Of a DNA stretch of 64,000 nt, positions 55,652-64,000 are shown in pieces. The stretch lies in assembly GCA_964607245.1 (NCBI GenBank), contig CAZSIB010000001.1:302095-366094 (forward strand), written 5' to 3'. The stretch is from CAZLPZ01 sp964607245. GTDB taxonomy: Bacteria > Pseudomonadota > Alphaproteobacteria > Micavibrionales > Micavibrionaceae. A program made the translations under genes and the position numbers. The first letter of the stretch is position 1; every line of letters begins with the position of its first letter. The notes under the pieces are model-generated. The model was not told where the DNA came from and did no database searches. It was given only the letters and a program-made list of their open reading frames with translations.

Positions 55652-56050
55652 ATGACAAGAACTCAATCAAAACGATTCACGTGCGATCTGGACGAACGCC
55701 TTTACGTCGATCCAAAAACCTTAAAACCAAAACAAATACAGGCTGCACAAAAGCGCGCCGCCTATGACTCTTTCCAACGCGCCGTTGCCGTTCTTCCTGA
55801 AGATACCCGGCCTAAAATCATGCCTCAAACCGTACAAGGCGCCCTTGATTTAATCGCGACACATTTCACATCACCAGAAACAGCGCTTATGGTTAATAAG
55901 AACGGATATTTAAAAGCCGCCTTTAAGATGGCCCCAAATCGTCTAAAGCAAAAAGTCCTGGATGCTCAAGTCCAAGCCCAAGTAAAATTACAAACGCAAG
56001 CCCTCGTGGCAAGCATTCAAAAAGCCCGCGGATTAACCGCACAGCCTTAA
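55652..56050 (+). CDS. Hypothetical protein, helical, Gln/Ala/Lys-rich
   Basis: A 132-residue protein not recognised. No signal or membrane segment. Mostly helical: KPKQIQAAQKRAAYDSFQRA near the start and KQKVLDAQVQAQVKLQTQAL in the C-terminal half, which looks like a coiled-coil. Basic overall. Promoter upstream and terminator downstream mean it is transcribed alone. Alternative: a small DNA-binding-like protein. Confidence 0.6.
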   Translation: MTRTQSKRFTCDLDERLYVDPKTLKPKQIQAAQKRAAYDSFQRAVAVLPEDTRPKIMPQTVQGALDLIATHFTSPETALMVNKNGYLKAAFKMAPNRLKQKVLDAQVQAQVKLQTQALVASIQKARGLTAQP

Positions 56051-56059
56051 AAAAATAGA

Positions 56060-56084
56060 ACCCCCGCCAAAAGCGGGGGTTTTT
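56060..56084 (+). terminator. Rho-independent terminator after the 55652 gene
   Basis: Perfect 7-base stem CCCCCGC (56061-56067) / GCGGGGG (56073-56079), loop CAAAA, then TTTTT at 56080-56084. Confidence 0.9.
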
Positions 56085-56155
56085 AATGAGGTCTGGTTAA
56101 ATAAAGGTTTTTATCCCTAACGCCACAAAAATCATCAATTTTTTAAAAATAATAC

Positions 56156-56184
56156 TTGACATTTCGGGATTGTTTATTTATATT
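56156..56184 (+). promoter_or_regulatory. Near-consensus sigma-70 promoter without a following gene
   Basis: TTGACA (56156-56161), 17 bases, TATATT (56179-56184). Transcription would start near 56191 and run into a GGGGGACCCCC hairpin with seven T, a natural short-RNA terminator about 30 bases later, then into further non-coding sequence. Confidence 0.65.
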
Positions 56185-56399
56185 CTCTCTTAATGGAGTC
56201 GACCACCAGAGGGGGACCCCCTTTTTTTAAGACCGGCGGCAATGGGATTTTTTAAATCCACAATAAGCCCTCCGTTAAAAAAAGGAGATAACCCCCACCC
56301 ACCACCGGGCAGCCCAATCGCTAGGGCGGCGCGCGCTGTTCCCTTGTGCTTTTGCACAAAAATCACGGGGGAATATAAAGCCAAACGGACTTCTCTGTC

Positions 56400-56420
56400 A
56401 TCCCCGACTTGATCGGGGAT
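56400..56420. repeat. Palindromic intergenic repeat
   Basis: ATCCCCGA (56400-56407) and TCGGGGAT (56413-56420), loop CTTGA. Similar TCATCCCCGACTTGATCGGG repeats are widespread intergenic palindromes in alphaproteobacteria. Confidence 0.55.
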
Positions 56421-56528
56421 CCAGGGAGAAAAAATAGCTGTAACCCCAGCCTAAAGTTAGGGTCCAGAAAAGAACAGGGAGAAGGGAAAAAGAAAAGAAA
56501 ATGTAGTGGCCGAAAAGAATAAAGCGAA

Positions 56529-56554
56529 GCCCCTCTCTCAGAGGAGAGAGGGGC
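56529..56554. repeat. 11-base perfect palindrome
   Basis: GCCCCTCTCTC (56529-56539) and GAGAGAGGGGC (56544-56554), loop AGAG; it is not followed by a T-run on either strand. Same sequence family as the repeats at 45604-45755 and 61817-61844. It could serve as a weak terminator of the chemoreceptor gene. Confidence 0.55.
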
Positions 56555-56596
56555 ATACGCAAAAGCCCGCTAACTTATTTAATCGCGTTAAAAATT

Positions 56597-57904
56597 TTAA
56601 ATCGCGCGGATATTAGCCACGAATTTATCAAGTTCGGTCTTCAATGCCCCTGACTGCGACATCAAGTCATTGGAGGCAACAAACACCATTTCAACCGCGC
56701 GACCAGTCTCTTCTGTTTTTTGCTGTACCTGGCCAATGGACTGCGTGACTTGTTGCGTCCCTGCCGATGCTTCGACCAAGTTACGTCCGATTTCTGCTGT
56801 GGCAGAGTTTTGCTCTTCGACCGCACTTGCGACCGTCGCCGTTGCCGCATTAATGTTACTCACGTTCTGAATAATTCTTTCCATGGACTCACCGCTTAAA
56901 CGGATCGCCTCTTGAATATTCTTAACGCGCTCATCAATTTCGCCTGTCCGCGAAGCGGTTTCATTGGCAAGTTTTTTCACCTCATCCGCGACAACGGCAA
57001 ATCCTTTACCTGATTCACCTGCTCGCGCAGCCTCAATCGTTGCGTTCAAGGCGAGCAAATTTGTCTGATCGGCAATATCACGGATCGTGTTCACAACCTC
57101 TCCAACGGAATTTGCCAGCATGTTCAGATTTTGAACCATTTTCCGCGTTTCCTCCGCCCCATGGGCCGAAATATTCGCTTCTTCGGCGACAGAACTGATC
57201 TGACGCGCAATTTCAGATGAGGACGACGTTAATTCTTCGGTTGCGGCCGCCACGGTCTGGACGTTCGATGCGGCCTGCACCGCCGCCGCAGAAACGATCG
57301 AGCTGATTTCCGATGTCTGGGTTGCCGCCTTTTTCATCTGTTCGGCCGTCGCTGCCATGTTATTTGCAGATTCGGTGAGCTTCTTCGCAATATTCCCAAC
57401 CGTATCCTCGAGATCTTTCGCGGCAACTCCCATTCGCTTGGAGATATTGGCACGAACCTTATCAACAGCGCTGTTCAAAACAGCCGCACCTGTCTCGAGA
57501 TAGCCAACCATCCCGGTTGTTAATATCTTGCGATAAAATTTTTCCTCTGCGGCATGTTCAAACATAGCGACAGATTCACGTAAATAGGCGTCTGCGTTAT
57601 CGATGATACAGTTCATCGCGTTCCCGAGCGCAATCAGGCCGGGATTATGTTCATGTGTCAACATCACACGGGATTCGTAATCTCCCTTGGCCACTTTCGT
57701 GCAAGAATCCGTCATCTGGCGCACGGATTTATTCAAACGCTGCCCGCACAAAAACGCCCACAAAAGGCATGCTAAGCACAGAACAATGGCCGCCGATGCC
57801 ATCCCAACCTGACCGGTTTGAAGAAGGCCAAGCGCAGAAACGGAAGAAACAACCGCGAGACCAAGCGCCAGCGTAGAATTATAAAGAATGGATGAAACGG
57901 TCAT
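56597..57904 (-). CDS. Methyl-accepting chemotaxis protein without a periplasmic domain
   Basis: A 435-residue chemoreceptor. Residues 1-60 hold two membrane segments (about 11-30 and 36-55) with almost no periplasmic loop, then a HAMP-like region and a long signalling domain with the hairpin tip [20 protein letters not shown]. It lacks an own sensory domain, so it likely takes input from the PAS protein encoded immediately upstream (overlap 26 bases). AAAGGAG 7 bases before the start supports 57904. Together they resemble a split Aer receptor. Confidence 0.93.
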   Translation of the reverse strand: MTVSSILYNSTLALGLAVVSSVSALGLLQTGQVGMASAAIVLCLACLLWAFLCGQRLNKSVRQMTDSCTKVAKGDYESRVMLTHEHNPGLIALGNAMNCIIDNADAYLRESVAMFEHAAEEKFYRKILTTGMVGYLETGAAVLNSAVDKVRANISKRMGVAAKDLEDTVGNIAKKLTESANNMAATAEQMKKAATQTSEISSIVSAAAVQAASNVQTVAAATEELTSSSSEIARQISSVAEEANISAHGAEETRKMVQNLNMLANSVGEVVNTIRDIADQTNLLALNATIEAARAGESGKGFAVVADEVKKLANETASRTGEIDERVKNIQEAIRLSGESMERIIQNVSNINAATATVASAVEEQNSATAEIGRNLVEASAGTQQVTQSIGQVQQKTEETGRAVEMVFVASNDLMSQSGALKTELDKFVANIRAI

Positions 57905-58403
57905 AATCGACTCCTTTATCGGCCAAAAGTTTCATGAGCAACGCTTCAGATGCGACAAGCGCATCTTTTCCGCCGCCATGCTTACGTTCTTCTGCAAGGA
58001 GCAGACGATAAATCCCTTGAATGGTGGAAACAGCATCACGCCGTGGAACCCGGCGATTCGAGTGGAATCCCACAATGCCGCCCGTTCTATCTTTACTGGG
58101 GGTGACGTGCGCCAAAACCCAATAATGATCGCCATTTTTTGCATTATTAACGACATAGGCAAAAATTTCTTTGCCGGACTGGATGCGATCCCAGAGCAGT
58201 TTAAAAACAACACGGGGCATATCCGGGTTACGGATCATATTGTGCGGCTGATTGATTACATCTGATAACTGATAATCAGCGATTTTTAAAAACAGATCAT
58301 TGGCATAGGTGATCACACCCCGCCCATCTGTCTTACTCACAATCAATTCGTTATCAGGAAAGAACCGCTCTACTCCTGTAGGGGTGGCGACTGGGCGAGC
58401 CAT
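57879..58403 (-). CDS. Aer-type PAS sensor protein
   Basis: A 174-residue single PAS domain protein. The stretch LIVSKTDGRGVITYANDLF, followed by HNMIRNPDMPRVVFKLLWD and YWVLAHVTPSKDR, is characteristic of the FAD-binding PAS of Aer redox sensors. A C-terminal region (about 125-174) is helical. It lacks a membrane anchor and signalling domain; both are in the next gene. AAGGAG precedes the start. Confidence 0.88.
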   Translation of the reverse strand: MARPVATPTGVERFFPDNELIVSKTDGRGVITYANDLFLKIADYQLSDVINQPHNMIRNPDMPRVVFKLLWDRIQSGKEIFAYVVNNAKNGDHYWVLAHVTPSKDRTGGIVGFHSNRRVPRRDAVSTIQGIYRLLLAEERKHGGGKDALVASEALLMKLLADKGVDYDRFIHSL

Positions 58404-58452
58404 ATGTCCAAGCTCCTTCGATTTACTCGATTCTAGAATAAACTACCCCTCC

Positions 58453-58481
58453 AGTATCCTCCCGAAAAGTTATTTTGCCAA
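58453..58481 (-). promoter_or_regulatory. Promoter of the PAS-chemoreceptor pair
   Basis: Reverse strand TTGGCA (58476-58481), 17 bases, GATACT (58453-58458), about 50 bases before the PAS gene start. Confidence 0.45.
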
Positions 58482-58627
58482 GTTTTTTTACAACCCAAAG
58501 TCGATACTTGTTTAGAAATAGTACCGTTTTTATCTTTTATTAAGTCATGACGTAGCCCTATTCTTGCTAAGCTCTGGGTGTGAAGGGATCTTCTCTCTGG
58601 CAAAGATATCCTTCATTTGGGAGAACA

Positions 58628-59278
58628 TCAGCCTGGTCTGTTCGCAACACTTTGATAACAGGCGCGGTCAACCCTTGCTCCCATTATATCAAGCTCCCGC
58701 GTTTCTCTTGTGACCCATCCTTTTTTCTCTAATCTTTGAAGTGAAATATAGATCTCATTCGCCGTGATTCCAGATGTTGCGGCGCGGACAATCATGGGCG
58801 GATGGATATCTTTTATCCCCTGCTTTTCAAGACCACGCAAAATATCCAAAATACGTTGTTCCTTGGGAGATGGGGGGATGATAACAACAGGCACGAGGCG
58901 ATCCACGGCGGCATCAAAATGTGCGCCAAAGCCTGTTTGTTTTTTCCGCCCTTTCAGCCATTTGATGATATCTGGTGTTGATAATGGCTGGGTCGTAATC
59001 CGGTAGGCACGAAATTCCATTTTATCAGCCGATGTCCAGCGTAAATCCATCGTCATGTCGGCCAGACCGTTGGGATGCGCGGCAACTGTAAATGCTTCAC
59101 AAAGGCCATTTTGATGCTCAATCGAAATCATACTCACCCGCGCGGCGTCTTTATTTCTTGCCGTGACGCGCGGGGGATAAATTACACCTTGGATTCCTGG
59201 CGCGGTCCCAAGTTTTTGCGCGATGGCCCGAAATTTTTGATGCCAAAAAAGGATAGTATTTTCTTGTTGCGTTGTCAT
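58628..59278 (-). CDS. Hypothetical protein with C-terminal winged helix
   Basis: A 216-residue protein not recognised. The N-terminal part (about 1-120) is mixed alpha/beta and includes DMTMDLRWTSADKMEFRAYR. The C-terminal part (about 145-205, EQRILDILRGLEKQGIKDIH then ANEIYISLQRLEKKGWVTRE) fits a winged-helix DNA- or protein-binding fold. The start at 59278 follows GGGAGGG at 4-7 bases. No partner is near. Confidence 0.6.
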   Translation of the reverse strand: MTTQQENTILFWHQKFRAIAQKLGTAPGIQGVIYPPRVTARNKDAARVSMISIEHQNGLCEAFTVAAHPNGLADMTMDLRWTSADKMEFRAYRITTQPLSTPDIIKWLKGRKKQTGFGAHFDAAVDRLVPVVIIPPSPKEQRILDILRGLEKQGIKDIHPPMIVRAATSGITANEIYISLQRLEKKGWVTRETRELDIMGARVDRACYQSVANRPG

Positions 59279-59473
59279 GTGCCCTCCCAAATATTACCGC
59301 AATATATTATTGGAAAATTATATGAATCAAGCACTTTCCTCACCCCTACCCTAGAAAATAATAATATGACAATATAATATCTTATGTTTTTTGTAAATAT
59401 ATCTGGCGTTTATGCGATGAAATCGGTAGTGTTCGCCCGTGATGGCCCCCTTTTTAACTTTTGAAAGAAAACA

Positions 59474-59893
59474 ATGACAGACACATATAATGACGCGGAT
59501 ACCGCCGCTCCGGATGCACTCACCACCATTGGCGAAGCCTTGCTGGAAATCAGCGATACGCTTGAATCGATCTTGGCGCTGATGCAAGAACGCGAAGCCG
59601 GGTTCAAAGCGCGCAAGGCCTCTTTTGGCGACCGCAAACCGTATGAACGGAAATCTTATGGCCGTGACCGGGATGAAGGCGGCGATGATGACAGCCGGGG
59701 TGAACGTAAACCCTATGCGCGCAAGTCCTATGGGGACAAGCCGGCCTATGGCGACAAGAAATCTTTTGGCGGCGGCAAGCGCAGCTTTGGCGGCGATAAA
59801 AAATCCTATGGGGACAAAAAGCCCTATGCCCCTCGGGCCAAACGCGATGACGGCGATGCTGCCCCACGCAAGAAATACAAGGGCGGGTACTAA
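59474..59893 (+). CDS. Disordered Lys/Gly/Ser/Tyr repeat protein
   Basis: A 139-residue protein. The first 45 residues are an acidic helix (MTDTYNDADTAAPDALTTIG then EALLEISDTLESILALMQE). The rest is a low-complexity tail with repeated KSYG or KPYG-type units (RKPYERKSYGRD, RKSYGDKPAYGDKKSFGGGK, KKSYGDKKPY). Similar tails occur at the C-ends of bacterial RNA helicases and RNA-binding proteins. It ends before a bidirectional terminator at 59917. Function inferred only as RNA- or protein-associated. Confidence 0.65.
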   Translation: MTDTYNDADTAAPDALTTIGEALLEISDTLESILALMQEREAGFKARKASFGDRKPYERKSYGRDRDEGGDDDSRGERKPYARKSYGDKPAYGDKKSFGGGKRSFGGDKKSYGDKKPYAPRAKRDDGDAAPRKKYKGGY

Positions 59894-59916
59894 GTCCTAC
59901 GCCACATAAAAATCCA

Positions 59917-59948
59917 AACGGGGAGCGCTTAATCGTTCCCCGTTTTTT
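59917..59948. terminator. Terminator between convergent genes
   Basis: Stem AACGGGGA (59917-59924) / TCCCCGTT (59937-59944) with a 12-base loop and T-run at 59943-59948. It serves the rightward gene; the leftward ABC gene stops at 59953, so its transcript may also use it. Confidence 0.75.
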
Positions 59949-59952
59949 ATTT

Positions 59953-61764
59953 TTAGATTTTCAAAAATCCGCCCGCTTGGCGTGCCCATAACGTGGCGTA
60001 ATATCCATTCTTGGCCAAAAGTTCGGCATGCGACCCATCCTCGATGATCTGCCCCTCTTTCATCACCAACAAACGATCCATATGTTGAATGGTGGACAAC
60101 CGGTGCGCAATCGCAATCACCGTCCGCCCGGCCATAATGTTGAAAAGGCTTTCTTGAATCTTTGCCTCGGATTCACTATCGAGCGCAGAGGTCGCCTCAT
60201 CCAGCAATAACACGCGCGCGTCTTTTAATACCGCCCGTGCAATCGCAATACGTTGACGTTGCCCTCCAGATAATTTAACCCCGCGCTCGCCCACATGCGC
60301 ATCATACCCACGACGACCTTCTTTATCTTGAAGTTCTAAAATAAAATCATGGGCATTGGCATCCATCGCCGCCCGGATCATATCATCGTCAGTTGCATCC
60401 AATCGTCCATACAAAATATTTTCACGGATCGAGCGATGCAACAGATCAGAATTTTGTGGGATAACAGCAATTTGTCCGCGCAAACTTTCTTGCTGTACCT
60501 CTGCGATATTTTGTCCGTCGATGTCAACGGCACCGCCTTGTACATCAAAAAGACGTAGTAAAATTTGAATAAACGTGCTCTTCCCAGCACCCGATGGGCC
60601 CAACAGCCCCACCTTTTGACCCGGAGGAATCCGCAGATTCAAGTTTTTAAAGACAGGCCGCCCAGGATAAGAAAAATTTAAATCGCGCACAACAATTTCC
60701 CCGCGCGTGATATTCATCTTGCCTGCCCCTTGGCGATCCTGCACATCATGCGACTGCGTGATTAGATCAATCCCTTCGTATATTTCGCCGTAGGTTTGGA
60801 ATAAGCTGGAGATCATTCTTGACACCCAGACAGAAGAATTGGCCATGAACATCAACCCCCCCATGATCATGCTGGCCTCACCCGCTGTTAAACCCCCGTA
60901 CCGCGCGTCATAAGACAAGACAGCCAATGATCCGCCATACAAGGACAAGATCGATAAGTAGACCATAAACGACATAAACATATCGGCACGGGCCCGCATC
61001 ACATATAAATCTGAACTTTTGGCCATCATATCGCTCACTTCTCGATCTTCATGCGCCTGGCGTGCAAATAATTTCACCTGTAATACATTCACAATAATAT
61101 CAACATACCGACCATGCACGATATTGATCTGTTTTGACGCAACACGGGTTCGCTCACGTACAAGCGGAATCATGACGCGCAAAATTAATGCATAAACAAT
61201 AACCCAAAGGACAATAACCAATAAATAAAGTGGGCTAACACTTGCAAATAAAATAGCTGTTCCGACGACAAGGGAAATTGTGTAAACGACCTGATCTGCA
61301 AGTGTGAATGTTAATTCACGAATAGCCTTGGGTGTATCGAGTACTTTCGCTGCAATCCGCCCTGCAAAATCATCTTGAAAATAACGATAGCTATGCTTAT
61401 TCACATACGATGCGATTTGACGACGAATAAAATTCGCATAGGGCGCTTGCGCATGTGCCGCCAAATAATCTCCCAAACACTCGAATGCAAATCTCAAGAT
61501 AAAGATCGTAAAGAAAACAAAGATCCCATACCACAAAGCAGCCAAATCTAACCCGTGTGGTGTTGTGAACGCATCAACGATTCCCTTCACGCCGTAGCTT
61601 AAAAAGGTAAACATCAAACTCGACACGGCAAAGCAAAACGTAATCGTGAACAATTGCCATTTGACCTGGCGCGCAAAATACCAAATGAAGGGAAGCACGC
61701 GCGTCGGCAACTGGACCACGCCGTCTTTTGGCATTGTATCCGTCTTAATAAATTCGAATGTCAC
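59953..61764 (-). CDS. ABC exporter, fused permease-ATPase
   Basis: A 603-residue half-transporter. The N-terminal part (about 30-320) has six membrane helices; the ATPase domain (about 360-595) has Walker A GPSGAGKSTF, the signature LSGGQRQRIAIARAVL and Walker B LLLDEATSALD. It is of the MsbA/multidrug exporter type and the substrate is unknown. It stands alone; neither lipid A genes nor an outer-membrane partner are adjacent. It ends 4 bases past the shared terminator. Confidence 0.92.
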   Translation of the reverse strand: MTFEFIKTDTMPKDGVVQLPTRVLPFIWYFARQVKWQLFTITFCFAVSSLMFTFLSYGVKGIVDAFTTPHGLDLAALWYGIFVFFTIFILRFAFECLGDYLAAHAQAPYANFIRRQIASYVNKHSYRYFQDDFAGRIAAKVLDTPKAIRELTFTLADQVVYTISLVVGTAILFASVSPLYLLVIVLWVIVYALILRVMIPLVRERTRVASKQINIVHGRYVDIIVNVLQVKLFARQAHEDREVSDMMAKSSDLYVMRARADMFMSFMVYLSILSLYGGSLAVLSYDARYGGLTAGEASMIMGGLMFMANSSVWVSRMISSLFQTYGEIYEGIDLITQSHDVQDRQGAGKMNITRGEIVVRDLNFSYPGRPVFKNLNLRIPPGQKVGLLGPSGAGKSTFIQILLRLFDVQGGAVDIDGQNIAEVQQESLRGQIAVIPQNSDLLHRSIRENILYGRLDATDDDMIRAAMDANAHDFILELQDKEGRRGYDAHVGERGVKLSGGQRQRIAIARAVLKDARVLLLDEATSALDSESEAKIQESLFNIMAGRTVIAIAHRLSTIQHMDRLLVMKEGQIIEDGSHAELLAKNGYYATLWARQAGGFLKI

Positions 61765-61816
61765 TTTACCCTCTATCTATAGTACTTTAAACCAAGAACA
61801 GACCACGCCGCTTTTT

Positions 61817-61844
61817 CCCTCTCCCTTTTAAAAAAGGGAGAGGG
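61817..61844. repeat. 13-base palindrome (CCCTCTCCC family)
   Basis: CCCTCTCCCTTTT (61817-61829) and AAAAGGGAGAGGG (61832-61844). It lies between ftsY and the ABC exporter, both leftward, and resembles the repeats at 45604-45755 and 56529-56554. Confidence 0.55.
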
Positions 61845-61887
61845 TATTTCTTTCGCGTGTCAAGTTCTTACCTTAAAATAAACCCCT

Positions 61888-63084
61888 TTATCCGACACCC
61901 ATCAAGGCACGGGCATACCCTTGCGCGGTAAAGGGTTGCAAATCATCGACCCCCTCGCCCACGCCAACCGCATAAATCGGCAGTCCGAATTGATCGGCAA
62001 GCCCGACGACAACGCCGCCCTTCGCTGACCCATCCAGTTTGGTGACGATCAACCCGGTCACATCGACCATATTTTTAAACGTTTCCACCTGGGCAAAGGC
62101 GTTTTGTCCGGTTGTGCCATCGAGCACCAAGAGCACTTCGTGCGGCAAATTTTCGTCATGTTTCTTGAGCACCCGCACGATTTTCTTGAGCTCATCCATT
62201 AAATTGGATTTATTATGAAGCCGCCCGGCGGTATCGACAATCATCACTTCAATACCGTCGCGCCTTGCTTGATCATAGGATTCAAAGGCCAGTGCTGCGG
62301 CGTCCGCCCCAATATCGCGGGTGACAACGGGACAATGCGCGCGGGTTCCCCAGATTTGAAGCTGCTCAACCGCCGCCGCGCGGAATGTATCACCGGCCAC
62401 CAACATCACCTTGTGATGCTTGCGGTCGTGCATGATTTTGGCCATTTTTCCAATCGTCGTGGTTTTCCCGGCGCCGTTCACGCCGGCGACCAGCATCACA
62501 AACGGCCCTTGATCCGGGCGTTTGATGACCAGGGGCTTCGCCGATACTTCTAAAATACGTGCAATTTCATCGGCAACCAGTATGCGGATTTCCGTTTCGC
62601 TCATATCGCGGTCAATCGATTTGTCCCGGATACGGGCAATCACCTTGGCCGCCGTTTTAGGCCCCAGATCCGCCGCGATTAAAATGTCTTCAAGGGCCGC
62701 AAGCGTGCCTGCATCCAGTTTTTTCTTGGCGACCAGATCCGTAATTCCTTGGCCAATCTTCAAGGTTGATTTGGTCAGGCCCGCGCTTAAACGCGAAAAC
62801 CACCCGCCTGCGTCGTCATCGCGGGATGATTCATCACGGGCGATCTGAACGACAGGTGGGGCAGCAAATAAAGGCATGGCCTCACCGCTTTGTTCCGGAA
62901 GATCCGCCAGATCGTCGATCACCTCAGCCTCGGTTTCATTCAAGGTATGCACAAGCGCGGCATCGGGTTCTGCGTCATATTCGAGGGACGGGGCAATCGC
63001 CGGGTCAGAGGGGTGATGAATCACCCGGTCGCTTTTTTCATCCGCCGCTTGCGCGCCCTGGTTGATTTTTTTGCGCCAAAACAT
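61888..63084 (-). CDS. ftsY: Signal recognition particle receptor FtsY
   Basis: The SRP receptor that docks ribosome-SRP complexes at the membrane. The 398-residue protein starts MFWRKKINQG (63084), has an acidic A-domain (about 20-110), and the NG domain with GTPase motifs GVNGAGKTTTIGKMA, DTAGRLHNKSNLMDEL and TKLDGSAKGGVVV. The larger reading to 63297 would pass through tRNA-Val and is not real. Confidence 0.95.
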   Translation of the reverse strand: MFWRKKINQGAQAADEKSDRVIHHPSDPAIAPSLEYDAEPDAALVHTLNETEAEVIDDLADLPEQSGEAMPLFAAPPVVQIARDESSRDDDAGGWFSRLSAGLTKSTLKIGQGITDLVAKKKLDAGTLAALEDILIAADLGPKTAAKVIARIRDKSIDRDMSETEIRILVADEIARILEVSAKPLVIKRPDQGPFVMLVAGVNGAGKTTTIGKMAKIMHDRKHHKVMLVAGDTFRAAAVEQLQIWGTRAHCPVVTRDIGADAAALAFESYDQARRDGIEVMIVDTAGRLHNKSNLMDELKKIVRVLKKHDENLPHEVLLVLDGTTGQNAFAQVETFKNMVDVTGLIVTKLDGSAKGGVVVGLADQFGLPIYAVGVGEGVDDLQPFTAQGYARALMGVG

Positions 63085-63177
63085 GATGGTCCTGGTCCTT
63101 TGCAATTTAAATTGTGGATCAATGGGATGATTATAGAACTTTTTGGTCGCAAATCCAGCACGGCAAATGGCCAGAAA

Positions 63178-63252
63178 TGGTGGGCACGACAGGGATTGAA
63201 CCTGTGACCCCGCCCGTGTGAAGGGCGTGCTCTCCCGCTGAGCTACGTGCCC
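63178..63252 (-). tRNA. tRNA-Val (anticodon CAC)
   Basis: The reverse strand folds as a cloverleaf: acceptor GGGCACG / CGTGCCC, D-arm AGCTCAGCGGGAGAGC, anticodon stem CGCCC / GGGCG with loop TTCACAC (anticodon CAC, reads GUG), T-arm GGTTCAATCC. CCA (63178-63180) is encoded. About 75 nt. It lies 94 bases upstream of ftsY. Confidence 0.97.
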
Positions 63253-63382
63253 GGAAAACCCGGTGAGACCGAAGGGCACATAACACGCCCCGATCAAAGT
63301 GCGGGGACTATACCGATCTTCAGAACGAGAGGCAAGGGGAAAGCCGGGGGTATTTCTTGGGAATCGATGGTGAGACTTAGTT

Positions 63383-64000
63383 TTACGAAAAAATTTGTTT
63401 CAGCGCGGTTTCAAGCGGATTAGCAGCCCGTGGAAATGGAAACATGTGCGTTTTCATTGGTGGACGACTCCGCACCAATGGAGCGAGTTCCGCGGCCCAG
63501 GCTTGCGTTACATCTGGGGTGTACAGCGGTACACCATGACGTTTCGCGTCCACCTGAGTGCGATACAACGCCAATCGCGTCTGTAATAAATTGTGCTGTC
63601 CCACTGGCGTCTTGTTCAAAGACTGGCGCGCTTCAAGATTAGCGACGTATTTTGAAAGCCAAAACTCCCCAGTTTCCTGCCAATCATCCCCATTTGGAAA
63701 AGTTGGGATGGGTCCAGGACGACTATTCAACCCTGCGCAAATAAAGCGTTCTCCTGACTGAGAATCCCTATACATACAGGTCGTATCAAAATAACGATAT
63801 TGACCATTAAAAGGGTCATAAGGGGGATTGATGTTTGTAAAAACACGACTCAAATCCCGTGCCGCCTCTTGTATCTTTTGTAAATTTTCAACAAGCCTGA
63901 TGGCCTGACGGAAGACATCAATCAGCTCTTTAACATGGTCTTCTGCTTTTGGATTTGATCCGTTCGAAGATTGGGACGCATCGGCGGGCGATGCACGTGT
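63383..64000 (-). CDS. Hypothetical protein (N-terminus cut off)
   Basis: The frame is open from the stop at 63383 to the window edge (205 residues visible, upstream end missing). It reads a Ser/Ala/Asp-rich segment, a helix (VKELIDVFRQAIRLVENL), then NINPPYDPFNGQYRYFDT, CMYRDSQSGERFICAG, a Gly/Pro loop and a C-terminal FPFPRAANPLETALKQI. Three Cys at most. Not recognised; it may be a secreted or structural protein. The gap to tRNA-Val (about 130 bases) shows no other gene. Confidence 0.6.
   Translation of the reverse strand, partial: TRASPADASQSSNGSNPKAEDHVKELIDVFRQAIRLVENLQKIQEAARDLSRVFTNINPPYDPFNGQYRYFDTTCMYRDSQSGERFICAGLNSRPGPIPTFPNGDDWQETGEFWLSKYVANLEARQSLNKTPVGQHNLLQTRLALYRTQVDAKRHGVPLYTPDVTQAWAAELAPLVRSRPPMKTHMFPFPRAANPLETALKQIFS

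Larger units (their letters stand above)
56085..56596. other. Long non-coding stretch with promoter and repeats
   Basis: About 510 bases with no confident gene. It contains a strong rightward promoter (56156-56184) with no reading frame behind it, GGGGGACCCCC followed by T7 (56213-56230), a TTGTGC/GCACAA hairpin (56344-56359), the palindrome at 56400-56420 and the palindrome at 56529-56554. A 64-codon reverse frame at 56190-56384 (MALYSPVIFVQKHKGTARAA onward) has a plausible small-protein look but no clear ribosome site; I do not call it a gene. Confidence 0.5.

Noticed and set aside
56190..56384. 64-codon leftward frame starting MALYSPVIFVQKHKGTARAA
   Set aside because: No clear ribosome site and it overlaps hairpins and a GGGGGACCCCC stem; kept only as a remark.
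63085..63297. N-terminal extension of ftsY upstream to 63297
   Set aside because: The extension would translate through tRNA-Val (63178-63252); the real FtsY start is at 63084.

Overview
The window is a gene-dense piece of a bacterial chromosome with mixed GC content. It almost certainly comes from an alphaproteobacterium. The cell-cycle regulator CtrA and the GANTC methyltransferase CcrM are both present, together with the flagellar regulator FliX, a FYDLN-type acidic zinc-ribbon protein, and alphaproteobacterial gene orders (RNase J - DUF1467 - proS - lolC - lolD - dnaE; rpiB - glyA - nrdR - ribE; zapA - 6S RNA - formyl-THF cyclo-ligase; ctpA - polysaccharide deacetylase - rppH). A Gram-negative envelope is shown by waaA, lpxK, an LpxL-type acyltransferase and LolCD. 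FliX, a chemoreceptor and an Aer-type PAS protein suggest a motile cell. A Micavibrio-like lineage is possible, but that is only an inference.

Layout. 1-1.9 kb: partial, apparently two-domain ThyX-family protein and a small membrane protein. 2-8.6 kb: rsfS, dps, rlmH, envC-like, ctpA, divergent polysaccharide deacetylase and rppH, one rightward run. 8.6-12 kb: leftward run with a YmdB-type phosphoesterase, formyl-THF cyclo-ligase, two tandem NUDIX genes, 6S RNA and zapA. 12-18.5 kb: tkt, lysS, a pilin-like protein and uvrB. 18.5-19.7 kb: a small island with a membrane protein and a HigBA toxin-antitoxin pair. 19.8-25.3 kb: thrS, lon (behind a heat-shock promoter) and a CinA-type domain protein. 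25.5-32 kb: map, two unknown genes, ctrA, pgsA and dnaE. 32-40 kb: lolD, lolC, an archaeal/eukaryotic-type proS, DUF1467, RNase J, fliX, thiolase and the FYDLN protein. 40-45.6 kb: rplU, rpmA, two unknown reverse-strand genes, obgE, rnhB, a possible dioxygenase and ccrM. 45.8-51 kb: a riboflavin/one-carbon operon interrupted by foreign-looking genes. 51-55.5 kb: gcdH, waaA, lpxK and lpxL-like. 56-64 kb: repeats, a split aerotaxis pair, a disordered repeat protein, an ABC exporter, ftsY, tRNA-Val and a partial unknown gene.

How it works together. Most of the content is housekeeping: translation, DNA replication and repair, envelope assembly. The regulatory circuit visible here is the CtrA/CcrM pair: seven GANTC sites are packed just upstream of ccrM, and the ctrA promoter combines two TTAA-type boxes with a GANTC site near the predicted transcription start. 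Accessory genes are mostly small, often visibly more AT-rich than their neighbours, and inserted into otherwise conserved operons. I saw no CRISPR array, prophage or intact insertion sequence. No single locus here is clearly a new defence or biosynthetic system; the most unusual items are the ThyX-like fusion, the RpiB metal-binding-like tail, the split aerotaxis receptor and the RibD-reductase stand-in.
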